From NCBI GenBank assembly GCA_003448025.1, contig DLXL01000086.1, positions 1 through 5,830 on the forward strand: a stretch of DNA of 5,830 nt, in the 5' to 3' direction. The position numbers and the translations under genes were made by a program. Below are positions 1 through 5,368 of the stretch, one piece after another. The notes under the pieces were generated by a model, which saw only the letters and a list, made by a program, of their open reading frames with translations, had not been told where the DNA came from and did not search any database. The stretch is from Saprospirales bacterium (GTDB lineage: Bacteria > Bacteroidota > Bacteroidia > Chitinophagales > Saprospiraceae). Position 1 is the stretch's first letter, and the number at the start of each line of letters is the position of its first letter.

Positions 1-86
1 TCATCCGCGTCTCCCGCGTTCCTCAATAAAAATCTGCGTCATCCGCGTTCCCAACCCGCGTTCCAATCCGCGTTCAAAATCCGCGT
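1..86. repeat. Cluster of degenerate CCGCGT-centred short repeats
   Basis: The hexamer CCGCGT occurs six times (starting at 5, 14, 43, 56, 68 and 81), with one CTGCGT variant at 34. The wider unit is roughly ATCCGCGTTC followed by CAA or AAA. The last four copies are spaced 12-13 bp apart, while the earlier ones are irregular (9 and 20 bp). The array is non-coding and ends about 10 bp before the promoter of the ABC-F gene, so the last copies fall in the -33/-25 region. The array may continue left of the window. It is too short and irregular for a CRISPR. It could be a degenerate intergenic repeat family or a binding-site cluster; the sequence does not decide. Confidence 0.7.
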
Positions 87-95
87 GCAAAATGA

Positions 96-103
96 TACCT
101 TTG
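96..103 (+). promoter_or_regulatory. Bacteroidota-type -7 promoter element upstream of the ABC-F gene
   Basis: TACCTTTG matches the Bacteroidota -7 consensus TAnnTTTG exactly and lies 31 bp before the ATG at 135. Transcription would start near 108-110, giving a leader of about 25 nt. No clear TTG -33 element is visible at the expected distance; that region is occupied by the CCGCGT repeats. CTTTG (99-103) and CAAAG (117-121) form a small inverted repeat around the predicted start site, which may be chance. Confidence 0.6.
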
Positions 104-134
104 CGCCGCGAAAATCCAAAGTCGCCATTCCTAA

Positions 135-2003
135 ATGAATTTTCTTACCCTCGAGAACGTAACCAAGAGTTACGGGGAAAAAGTCCTTTTCCAAAACATC
201 AGCCTGCATATTGACAAGGGGCAGAAAATTGGGCTGATTGCCAAAAATGGTACCGGTAAAACCACTTTAATGCGGGTAATTGCCGGCAAGGAAGGTTCTG
301 AAGGCGAGGGCGCCAAAATCACCCTGCGTAAAGACATTCGGATTGGCTGGCTCGATCAGGAGCCTAACTTTCCACCAGGCATGGATGTGCTTAGTGCTGT
401 TCTGGACCCTGCCAATCCACTGGTACGGGTAGTGCAACGCTATGAAAAAGCCTTGCTTCACCCGGAAAATGCAGATGAACTCAATGAGGCCATTGCAGAT
501 ATGGACGAGCAAAATGCCTGGACCTTTGAAGCCAAGGTGAAGGAGACCCTGTTTCGTTTCCGGATGGAAGATTTTGAATTAAAGGTTGGAAATCTCTCCG
601 GCGGGCAGCAAAAACGACTGGCTCTGGTGAAAATTCTGCTCGATGAGCCTGATTTTCTGATTCTTGATGAGCCTACCAACCACCTGGACATAGAGATGAT
701 TGAGTGGCTGGAAGAATACCTCCAGCAGCCAGGTATTACCCTTTTTATGGTCACACACGACCGCTATTTTTTGGAAAATGTTTGCGACAGTATCATTGAA
801 CTGGAAGGTGGTCAGTTGCGCCGATATTCCGGTTCTTATGCTGATTATCTGGAGAAAAAGGCCTTGCGCGAAGAAAATGAGGCCACTACTTACGAACGCC
901 AAAGCAAACTGTTAAGTCGGGAACTGGACTGGGTGCGACGTTCCCCTCAAGCACGTACTACAAAGGCCAAGGCTCGTGTGGACGCCTATTTTGATCGGAA
1001 GGAATCAAATGATGCCCTCAAGAAGCGCAATGATGAGATGAGTATTTCGATCAAGGAAAACTGGTTGGGTAGCAAAATCCTGGAATGCCACAACATCAGC
1101 AAAACCTTTGGTCCCAAAAAGGTGCTGGATAATTTCACGTACAAGTTCAAACGAAAAGAAAGGGTAGGCATCGTAGGGCAAAACGGCTCCGGAAAATCCA
1201 CCTTTCTGCAAATTATTACTCAGGTACTCCCGCCTGACACAGGTAAGGTGGTAGTGGGCGACACGGTCATTTTCGGGCATTACCGGCAGGAAGGGATTCA
1301 AATGAATGAGGATAAAAGGGTGATTGACGTGATTCGTGATATTGCTGACTATATCCCGCTGGAAAAAGGCAAAGAGTTGTCGGCCGCACAATTACTGGAA
1401 CGTTTTCTGTTCTCCCGCCCTCAGCAACAGGTATATGTGAGTCAACTTTCCGGAGGAGAAAGACGTAGGTTATATTTGCTAACGGTGATCATGAAAAACC
1501 CGAATTTTCTGATACTCGATGAGCCGACGAATGATTTGGATGTGCTCACGCTGCAGGTATTAGAAGATTTTCTGGAAGATTATCCGGGTTGCTTGGTGGT
1601 GGTTACGCACGACAGGTATTTTATGGACCGACTCGTGGAACATCTGTTTATATTTGAAGGGGATGGAAAAATCAAGGATTTCAACGGCACTTATGCAGAA
1701 TATCGCGCGTTGAAACGCACCGAGGCTGCCGCCATTCGTGAGCAGGCCACAGCGAGCCGTCCAGCGTCTGCTGTAGACGGTGAACCGTCTGTTGGTCTGA
1801 CTAATACGGAGCGTAACGAAATGAAAAAGCTCGATAAAGAAATTGGTGCGCTGGAAAGCAGGAAAAAGGAAATTCTGGAGCGTTTCAACGCTGAGGATTT
1901 GGGTGCAGATGAAGCAGGCAAACTATCCACAGAGCTGGGTCAGTTGCAGGAAAATCTGGAAATGAAAGAAATGCGCTGGCTGGAGCTGGCGGAAAGGGTG
2001 TAA
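135..2003 (+). CDS. uup: ABC-F family ATPase, Uup-like
   Basis: This is a complete 622-residue protein with two ABC ATPase domains on one chain and no membrane segments, the ABC-F arrangement. Such proteins act on ribosomes or nucleic acid in the cytoplasm, not as transporters. Domain 1 has Walker A AKNGTGKT (36-43), signature LSGGQ (154-158), Walker B FLILDE (174-179) and switch His208. The charged inter-domain linker spans about 230-310, with a basic RRSPQARTTKAKAR stretch near 268-281. Domain 2 has Walker A GQNGSGKS (348-355), signature LSGGE (438-442), Walker B FLILDE (458-463) and His492. After an Ala/Pro-rich hinge (about 530-555), a charged coiled-coil tail (about 558-620) resembles the Uup C-terminal domain, and the length is close to that of Uup (about 635 residues). 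The first Walker A begins with Ala instead of the usual Gly. The start is secure: an in-frame TAA immediately precedes the ATG, and there is no Shine-Dalgarno. The symbol is by domain architecture; another ABC-F subfamily is possible. Confidence 0.93.
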   Translation: MNFLTLENVTKSYGEKVLFQNISLHIDKGQKIGLIAKNGTGKTTLMRVIAGKEGSEGEGAKITLRKDIRIGWLDQEPNFPPGMDVLSAVLDPANPLVRVVQRYEKALLHPENADELNEAIADMDEQNAWTFEAKVKETLFRFRMEDFELKVGNLSGGQQKRLALVKILLDEPDFLILDEPTNHLDIEMIEWLEEYLQQPGITLFMVTHDRYFLENVCDSIIELEGGQLRRYSGSYADYLEKKALREENEATTYERQSKLLSRELDWVRRSPQARTTKAKARVDAYFDRKESNDALKKRNDEMSISIKENWLGSKILECHNISKTFGPKKVLDNFTYKFKRKERVGIVGQNGSGKSTFLQIITQVLPPDTGKVVVGDTVIFGHYRQEGIQMNEDKRVIDVIRDIADYIPLEKGKELSAAQLLERFLFSRPQQQVYVSQLSGGERRRLYLLTVIMKNPNFLILDEPTNDLDVLTLQVLEDFLEDYPGCLVVVTHDRYFMDRLVEHLFIFEGDGKIKDFNGTYAEYRALKRTEAAAIREQATASRPASAVDGEPSVGLTNTERNEMKKLDKEIGALESRKKEILERFNAEDLGADEAGKLSTELGQLQENLEMKEMRWLELAERV

Positions 2004-2057
2004 TGGAGAACGTGGTGGAATATGGTGAATGTGGGTGTAAAATCCGCCCTGAATCCC

Positions 2058-2065
2058 TACTTTTG
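2058..2065 (+). promoter_or_regulatory. Bacteroidota-type -7 promoter element upstream of the ATP-grasp gene
   Basis: TACTTTTG fits TAnnTTTG and lies 18 bp before the ATG at 2084, inside the 80-bp gap after the ABC-F gene. The predicted start site is near 2070-2072, so the leader would be only about 12-14 nt. AAAATCCGC (2039-2047) sits 19 bp upstream of the element; the same 9-mer sits 20 bp upstream of the -7 element at 96. No convincing TTG -33 box is visible. This promoter would drive the ligase-like gene and the membrane protein after it. Confidence 0.55.
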
Positions 2066-2083
2066 CGCACTTTTTTCTGAAAC

Positions 2084-3160
2084 ATGCTCGAGCAAGATAA
2101 CACGACCCCAAAACCTGCCAAAAAACCCGGATTTTTAGAAAAATTGACCAATTGGGAACATTGGCCAGCTGAGGTATTATATGCACCACTTGCCCCTATT
2201 TGGCTTTGGTATATCATTAGGGCCAGATCCTTTTGGTTTTTTACCGCGTCTAATCCTAATATTGAATTTGGCGGCTACGAGGGCGAGGCCAAGACTGATA
2301 TCTACCCCTTTTTGCCGGAAGGCTATTATCCATTGACTGTGCTGATTAAGCCTGGCGAGGACTTTGAAACGGTCAAAAAGCGCATTGTTGATTCCGGACT
2401 GGAATATCCATTCATTGTGAAGCCTGATGTAGGCCGAAAAGGACTGTTGTTTCGCAAGATCGACTCCGATGCCCAATTGCAGGAATATCACAACTATTGT
2501 CCGATTAACTACCTGGCTCAGACACTATTAGACATGCCGGTAGAATTAGGTGTGTTTTATGTGCGTCACCCGTCGCAGCAAACCGGTAAAATTACCGGCA
2601 TTATTCACCGCCAGGCACTCGAGGTTTATGGCGACGGTGTGCATAGTCTGCGTGATTTGATTATAAGACACCCCTACGCCAGCCTGCGTGCGGAAGAGTT
2701 TTTCCGCAAACACGAAGACAAGCTTGATTTGACGCTTGCCCCGCAGGAACGCTATGTGCTTTCATATGCGGTAAACCGAAGCAGGGGTGCGCGACTCAAA
2801 AATGTTTCAAACGAAGCAGATGCCGAGTTGACAGCGTTTTTTGACAAGATCAGCCTCCATAGCGGCGGCTTTTACTGGGGGCGATATGACATTAAGTGTA
2901 CCTCCATTGAAGACCTGAAAAAAGGCGTCAATTTTGGCATTTTGGAATACAATGGCGCCGGCGCTTCACCCAGTCACATGTATCACTGTGGCATGAGTCT
3001 GTTCCAGGCATGGGGGGTGATTTTATATCACTGGAAGCTGCTGTATGAGGTTTGTGCCTGGAACAATACACACGGACATCCTTATTGGCCATTTTGGAAA
3101 GGCTTGCATTATCTTCGTGCCGTAAATAAGCATCTGGCCGTGCTGGATCAGTACGATTAA
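2084..3160 (+). CDS. ATP-grasp ligase-like protein, possibly membrane-associated
   Basis: This 358-residue protein shows the ATP-grasp pattern of enzymes joining a carboxylate to an amine or thiol with ATP. Visible elements are the nucleotide-binding lysine in FIVKPDVGRKG (Lys113) with a Gly/Lys-rich loop, a conserved acidic strand ELGVFYVR (Glu154), and a GDGVHSLRDLI segment (183-193). That segment recalls the GDG motif of cyanophycin-synthetase and D-Ala-ligase relatives. The metal/ATP ligands RYDIK (Asp269, Lys271) and EYN (Glu288, Asn290) are also present. Residues about 30-53 are hydrophobic and rich in Trp, Tyr and Phe (VLYAPLAPIWLWYIIRARSF), suggesting membrane contact or a re-entrant helix. 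The C-terminal 50 residues are again Trp/His/Tyr-rich. An in-frame TGA at 2078-2080 makes this ATG the first possible start. A LysE-like gene follows after 18 bp in the same frame. The fold is fairly sure, but the substrate cannot be named. D-alanine ligase would be an over-specific label. Confidence 0.8.
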   Translation: MLEQDNTTPKPAKKPGFLEKLTNWEHWPAEVLYAPLAPIWLWYIIRARSFWFFTASNPNIEFGGYEGEAKTDIYPFLPEGYYPLTVLIKPGEDFETVKKRIVDSGLEYPFIVKPDVGRKGLLFRKIDSDAQLQEYHNYCPINYLAQTLLDMPVELGVFYVRHPSQQTGKITGIIHRQALEVYGDGVHSLRDLIIRHPYASLRAEEFFRKHEDKLDLTLAPQERYVLSYAVNRSRGARLKNVSNEADAELTAFFDKISLHSGGFYWGRYDIKCTSIEDLKKGVNFGILEYNGAGASPSHMYHCGMSLFQAWGVILYHWKLLYEVCAWNNTHGHPYWPFWKGLHYLRAVNKHLAVLDQYD

Positions 3161-3178
3161 ACACCTTCTTGCCTGATC

Positions 3179-3880
3179 ATGAAAAGTCTGTTCCGCATTT
3201 TTTATTACGGAATGTCCATCAGCTTTTTCGGCTCGATGGTCATCGGGACCATTGGCCTTTCAGCCATGCAGATCAGTATCACGGAAGGGTGGAGGCCAGC
3301 TATCAATTTTTCCATTGGAAGTATTGTCGGGGAAGTGATATATGTGCGTCTCTTGTTGGTAGCCCTCAACTGGCTGCGAAAGCAGGAACGCATTTTCCGC
3401 ATCATGGAATGGCTTTCGGTACTCATAGTGGCCGTGTTGGCTGTGGGCAGTTTTATAGCCGCTTTAGGGCATCACGATGCTAAAAACGTACTGCTTTCCC
3501 ACACCATGCACCGGTTTTGGCTGGGTTTGAGTATGCGGGCCATCAGTCCGGCGGCCATACCATTTTGGCTGGGCTGGAGTTCGGTGCTCTATTCAAAAGG
3601 CATTATGCAGCATCGGAAAGGGTTTTACACCAGCTTTTTGCTGGGTATCGGCCTGGGAACACTTGCGGCCCACAGCATTTTTATTTTTGGCGGGAAAATA
3701 GTGGTCCAAAAACTCGACGCCAGTCAGGAAGCCATCAATTTCGTCATCGGCTGTGTGTTTGCCATAACGGCTGTTGTGCAAGTTTGGAAAATTCTGAAAA
3801 AGAAAGACGCAGTGGAAGTGCTGCACGAAACCGAAAGCATCGAGCCACCTTCACCATTTCACCCTGAACAACCCAAATAA
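3179..3880 (+). CDS. LysE/RhtB-like polytopic membrane protein (putative amino-acid exporter)
   Basis: This 233-residue, strongly hydrophobic protein has about six membrane segments: roughly 9-28, 43-64, 76-97, 112-136, 150-171 and 185-204. Its tail is polar and Pro/Glu-rich (about 206-233). The first segment and its follow-on (GSMVIGTIGLSAMQISITEGW, then a second helix with GSIVGE) resemble the 'GPxxxxxxxxxxxxGxxxGxxxxxG' face of LysE/RhtB exporters. ISPAAIPFWLGW (122-133) parallels the family's NP-x-PFW motif, with Ser-Pro replacing Asn-Pro. LysE-family proteins export amino acids or small related metabolites from the cytoplasm. The gene starts 18 bp after the ATP-grasp stop, with no promoter between, so the two are probably co-transcribed. 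No Shine-Dalgarno is present; Met12 is an alternative start. The tandem stops TAATAA end the gene. The fold assignment is moderate and the substrate unknown. Confidence 0.72.
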   Translation: MKSLFRIFYYGMSISFFGSMVIGTIGLSAMQISITEGWRPAINFSIGSIVGEVIYVRLLLVALNWLRKQERIFRIMEWLSVLIVAVLAVGSFIAALGHHDAKNVLLSHTMHRFWLGLSMRAISPAAIPFWLGWSSVLYSKGIMQHRKGFYTSFLLGIGLGTLAAHSIFIFGGKIVVQKLDASQEAINFVIGCVFAITAVVQVWKILKKKDAVEVLHETESIEPPSPFHPEQPK

Positions 3881-3889
3881 TAAAGTTTA

Positions 3890-3907
3890 GCGCCCTAAGC
3901 GCCCTAA
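3890..3907. repeat. Two tandem copies of GCGCCCTAA
   Basis: The 9-mer GCGCCCTAA occurs twice head-to-tail, at 3890-3898 and 3899-3907, directly after the LysE-like gene. The preceding bases TTA extend the first copy into TTAGCGCCCTAA, which contains a weak four-base stem (TTAG/CTAA). There is no following T-run, so it is not a convincing terminator. Its role is unknown. Confidence 0.6.
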
Positions 3908-3928
3908 CCCATCCCCAGCCGAAAGCCA

Positions 3929-3960
3929 ACTAAAACACCAAAAAACTAAAACACCAAAAC
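3929..3960. repeat. Two tandem 16-bp A/C-rich repeats upstream of the racemase gene
   Basis: ACTAAAACACCAAAAA (3929-3944) is followed directly by ACTAAAACACCAAAAC (3945-3960), identical at 15 of 16 bases. A looser ACACTCGAACACTCAC run continues to 3974, immediately before the racemase ATG. Almost no G appears in this stretch, so any transcript leader here would be unstructured and A-rich. In organisms that lack Shine-Dalgarno sequences this can favour initiation. It may also be an intergenic repeat that slips in copy number. Confidence 0.7.
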
Positions 3961-3974
3961 ACTCGAACACTCAC

Positions 3975-4715
3975 ATGATCGGTATCGTAGGCGGAATCGG
4001 ACCCATGGCTGGCGTTGATCTGTACCGGCAGATCGTGGAGAATACCATTGCCCGAACCGATCAGGAGCATGTGCCGGTGCTGTTGGCTTCCCTGCCCAAT
4101 GAAATTGTAGACCGTACCACTTTTTTACTGGGTAAAATTGATCAGAACCCTGCTTCTGCACTTGCCCGGGTGATCATGTTGCTGAACAATGCCGGATGTA
4201 CTCATGTGGGTATTGCCTGCAATACGGCCCATGCACCGCAGATTTTTGAGCCCATGCAGGAGTTGTTAGGCATCATGGGAGCCAGGGTGGAACTGGTACA
4301 CATGATTGAGGAGGTGATTCGGGCCATCAAAAATCATCCCGACCAGCCTCAACGTATCGGGCTACTAAGTACGGCAGGCACTTACAAAACCCGCATTTAC
4401 CAAAACCTGCTGGAGGCCGAAGGGCTTATTCCGGAGGTGCTTGAATACGCCCTTCACGAAGCGCTGCCACAGCGCGCCATCTATGAGATCAAAGCGGCTT
4501 CAACAAATATCCCACAGGGCTCCATCGACCTGGTCAATCAGGCTATCCTGCATCTAAGAAATCAGGGTGCAGATGCAATCGTTCTCGGCTGTACCGAACT
4601 TGGTATGGTGGCCGATCGACTGGAAATGCTGGAGTTGCCCGCCTTTAATCCCAATCTTATCCTGGCCAGAACGCTGATTGCGAGAACCTTCCCACACAAG
4701 CTAAAGCGTGGATGA
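3975..4715 (+). CDS. Aspartate/glutamate racemase family protein
   Basis: This 246-residue protein belongs to the cofactor-independent Asp/Glu racemase family, which interconverts L- and D-amino acids in the cytoplasm using two cysteines as the acid/base pair. Both are present: Cys82 in GIACNTAH, in the first lobe, and Cys206 in VLGCTELGM, in the second. The N-terminus MIGIVGGIGPMAG is the phosphate/substrate-loop-like start typical of the family, and the length matches the usual 225-250 residues. A conserved LLSTAGTYKTRIY block (130-142) opens the second lobe. The start is the first ATG after the A/C-rich repeats, with no Shine-Dalgarno. The substrate (Asp, Glu or a broader set) cannot be read from sequence. 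It could supply D-Glu for peptidoglycan, or a D-amino acid for the upstream ligase/exporter pair; the latter is only a proximity argument. A 94-bp spacer separates it from that pair and no clear TAnnTTTG element lies in the spacer, so read-through from upstream is possible. Confidence 0.88.
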   Translation: MIGIVGGIGPMAGVDLYRQIVENTIARTDQEHVPVLLASLPNEIVDRTTFLLGKIDQNPASALARVIMLLNNAGCTHVGIACNTAHAPQIFEPMQELLGIMGARVELVHMIEEVIRAIKNHPDQPQRIGLLSTAGTYKTRIYQNLLEAEGLIPEVLEYALHEALPQRAIYEIKAASTNIPQGSIDLVNQAILHLRNQGADAIVLGCTELGMVADRLEMLELPAFNPNLILARTLIARTFPHKLKRG

Positions 4716-4730
4716 AGTACAGATTTTCCT

Positions 4731-4738
4731 TACCTTTG
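4731..4738 (+). promoter_or_regulatory. Bacteroidota-type -7 promoter element upstream of the sigma factor gene
   Basis: TACCTTTG matches TAnnTTTG exactly, 21 bp before the ATG at 4760 in the 44-bp gap after the racemase gene. The predicted start site is near 4743-4745, giving a leader of about 15 nt. No strong -33 box is seen; that position overlaps the end of the racemase gene. CCTTA (4728-4732) and TAAGG (4754-4758) form an inverted repeat bracketing the element and the start site, a possible but unproven operator. The match to the housekeeping consensus suggests the sigma gene is at least partly transcribed by the primary sigma factor. Confidence 0.6.
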
Positions 4739-4759
4739 GTCGCTTACCGGCAATAAGGC

Positions 4760-5368
4760 ATGAAACCTCTTTTTAACAATGATCTGGAACTACTGGAGGC
4801 CTTGCGGAGTCAACTGCCCGCTCAGGTAAATGCTGCCCTGAAGCAGCTTTGCCAAAGCGAGAAGTTGAAGGGCGCGGTCAGACAACAGATCTATCAACAG
4901 GGAGGGAATGAACAAGATACCAGGGATATGTTGAATCAGGCTTTATTGGCTTTTTTAGAACAAGTGGAATCCGGGAAATACGATCCGACGCAAAGTGCCA
5001 TCAACACTTACGTGGTAAAAATTGCGGCTCAGAAGTTTTTTACCCAGCAACGTTCCACCATGCGCAGGGCTGCCATGCACGACCGCTCGGTAGATGCCGG
5101 CGCAACCGAAACGTATACTGATCCGGAGGAAAGCCTGGATTTGGCGCACAAAAAAGAGGTGCTGGATCGAATCCTGCAATGGACCGGCGAAAAATGCCGG
5201 CAACTGTTGCAATTGCACAGTCACCATTACAGTCATGCAGAAATTGCTGAAATGCTTCAATATAGAAGCGCCGACTCTGCAAAAATGGCTGTTTCCGATT
5301 GCCGGAAGAAACTCAATACGGTATTAACCGAACACCCCGAATTACTCGCTGAATTGCGCATGTCATGA
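4760..5368 (+). CDS. RNA polymerase sigma factor, ECF-like (sigma-70 family)
   Basis: This 202-residue protein has the two-domain layout of ECF sigma factors, which direct RNA polymerase to a specific promoter set. Region 2 is about residues 35-103: an acidic NEQDTRDMLNQALLAFLEQV helix (50-69), then SGKYDPTQSAINTYVVKIA and a basic FFTQQRSTMRRA end matching the -10-binding helix area. A variable acidic linker (about 108-127) follows. Region 4 is about 128-187: EVLDRILQWTGEKCRQLLQL, then a helix-turn-helix HAEIAEMLQYRSADSAKMAVSDCRKKL whose recognition helix fits the Bacteroidota 'ADTAK...C.KKL' pattern. Unlike classical ECF factors, about 35 extra residues precede region 2. The start is fixed by an in-frame TAA at 4754-4756. 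The stop overlaps the next gene's start (ATGA, 5365-5368), pointing to coupled synthesis with a likely regulator. Target promoters and the inducing signal are unknown. Confidence 0.85.
   Translation: MKPLFNNDLELLEALRSQLPAQVNAALKQLCQSEKLKGAVRQQIYQQGGNEQDTRDMLNQALLAFLEQVESGKYDPTQSAINTYVVKIAAQKFFTQQRSTMRRAAMHDRSVDAGATETYTDPEESLDLAHKKEVLDRILQWTGEKCRQLLQLHSHHYSHAEIAEMLQYRSADSAKMAVSDCRKKLNTVLTEHPELLAELRMS

Noticed and set aside
1..86. CRISPR array
   Set aside because: The units are only 6-10 bp, the spacing is irregular (9-20 bp), and there are no 20-40 bp unique spacers and no cas genes.
135..2003. ABC transporter ATPase subunit
   Set aside because: Two fused nucleotide-binding domains with a charged linker and a C-terminal coiled coil mark ABC-F; there is no membrane domain in the protein or in an adjacent permease gene of ABC type.
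2069..2076. Rho-independent terminator ending in the TTTTTT run after the ABC-F gene
   Set aside because: No GC-rich stem precedes the T-run, and it lies downstream of a likely promoter element in the leader of the next gene.
1885..2217. Antisense open frame of about 110 codons across the ABC-F / ATP-grasp junction
   Set aside because: It covers two well-supported genes and the promoter between them. The translation is low-complexity without any family motif, and no promoter is seen on that strand.
3169..3483. A + strand open frame of about 104 codons overlapping the LysE-like gene, and a similar one at 3517-3867
   Set aside because: Both lie out of frame inside the LysE-like gene, whose own frame gives a coherent multi-helix membrane protein. 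The alternatives have no recognisable motif and a composition typical of shadow frames.
3881..3890. TAAAGTTTAG as a -7 promoter element for the racemase gene
   Set aside because: It misses the TAnnTTTG pattern by spacing and final base, and lies about 85 bp before the ATG.
4755..4758. AAGG as a Shine-Dalgarno sequence for the sigma gene
   Set aside because: It lies one base from the ATG, too close to act as a Shine-Dalgarno, and the other genes here also lack one.
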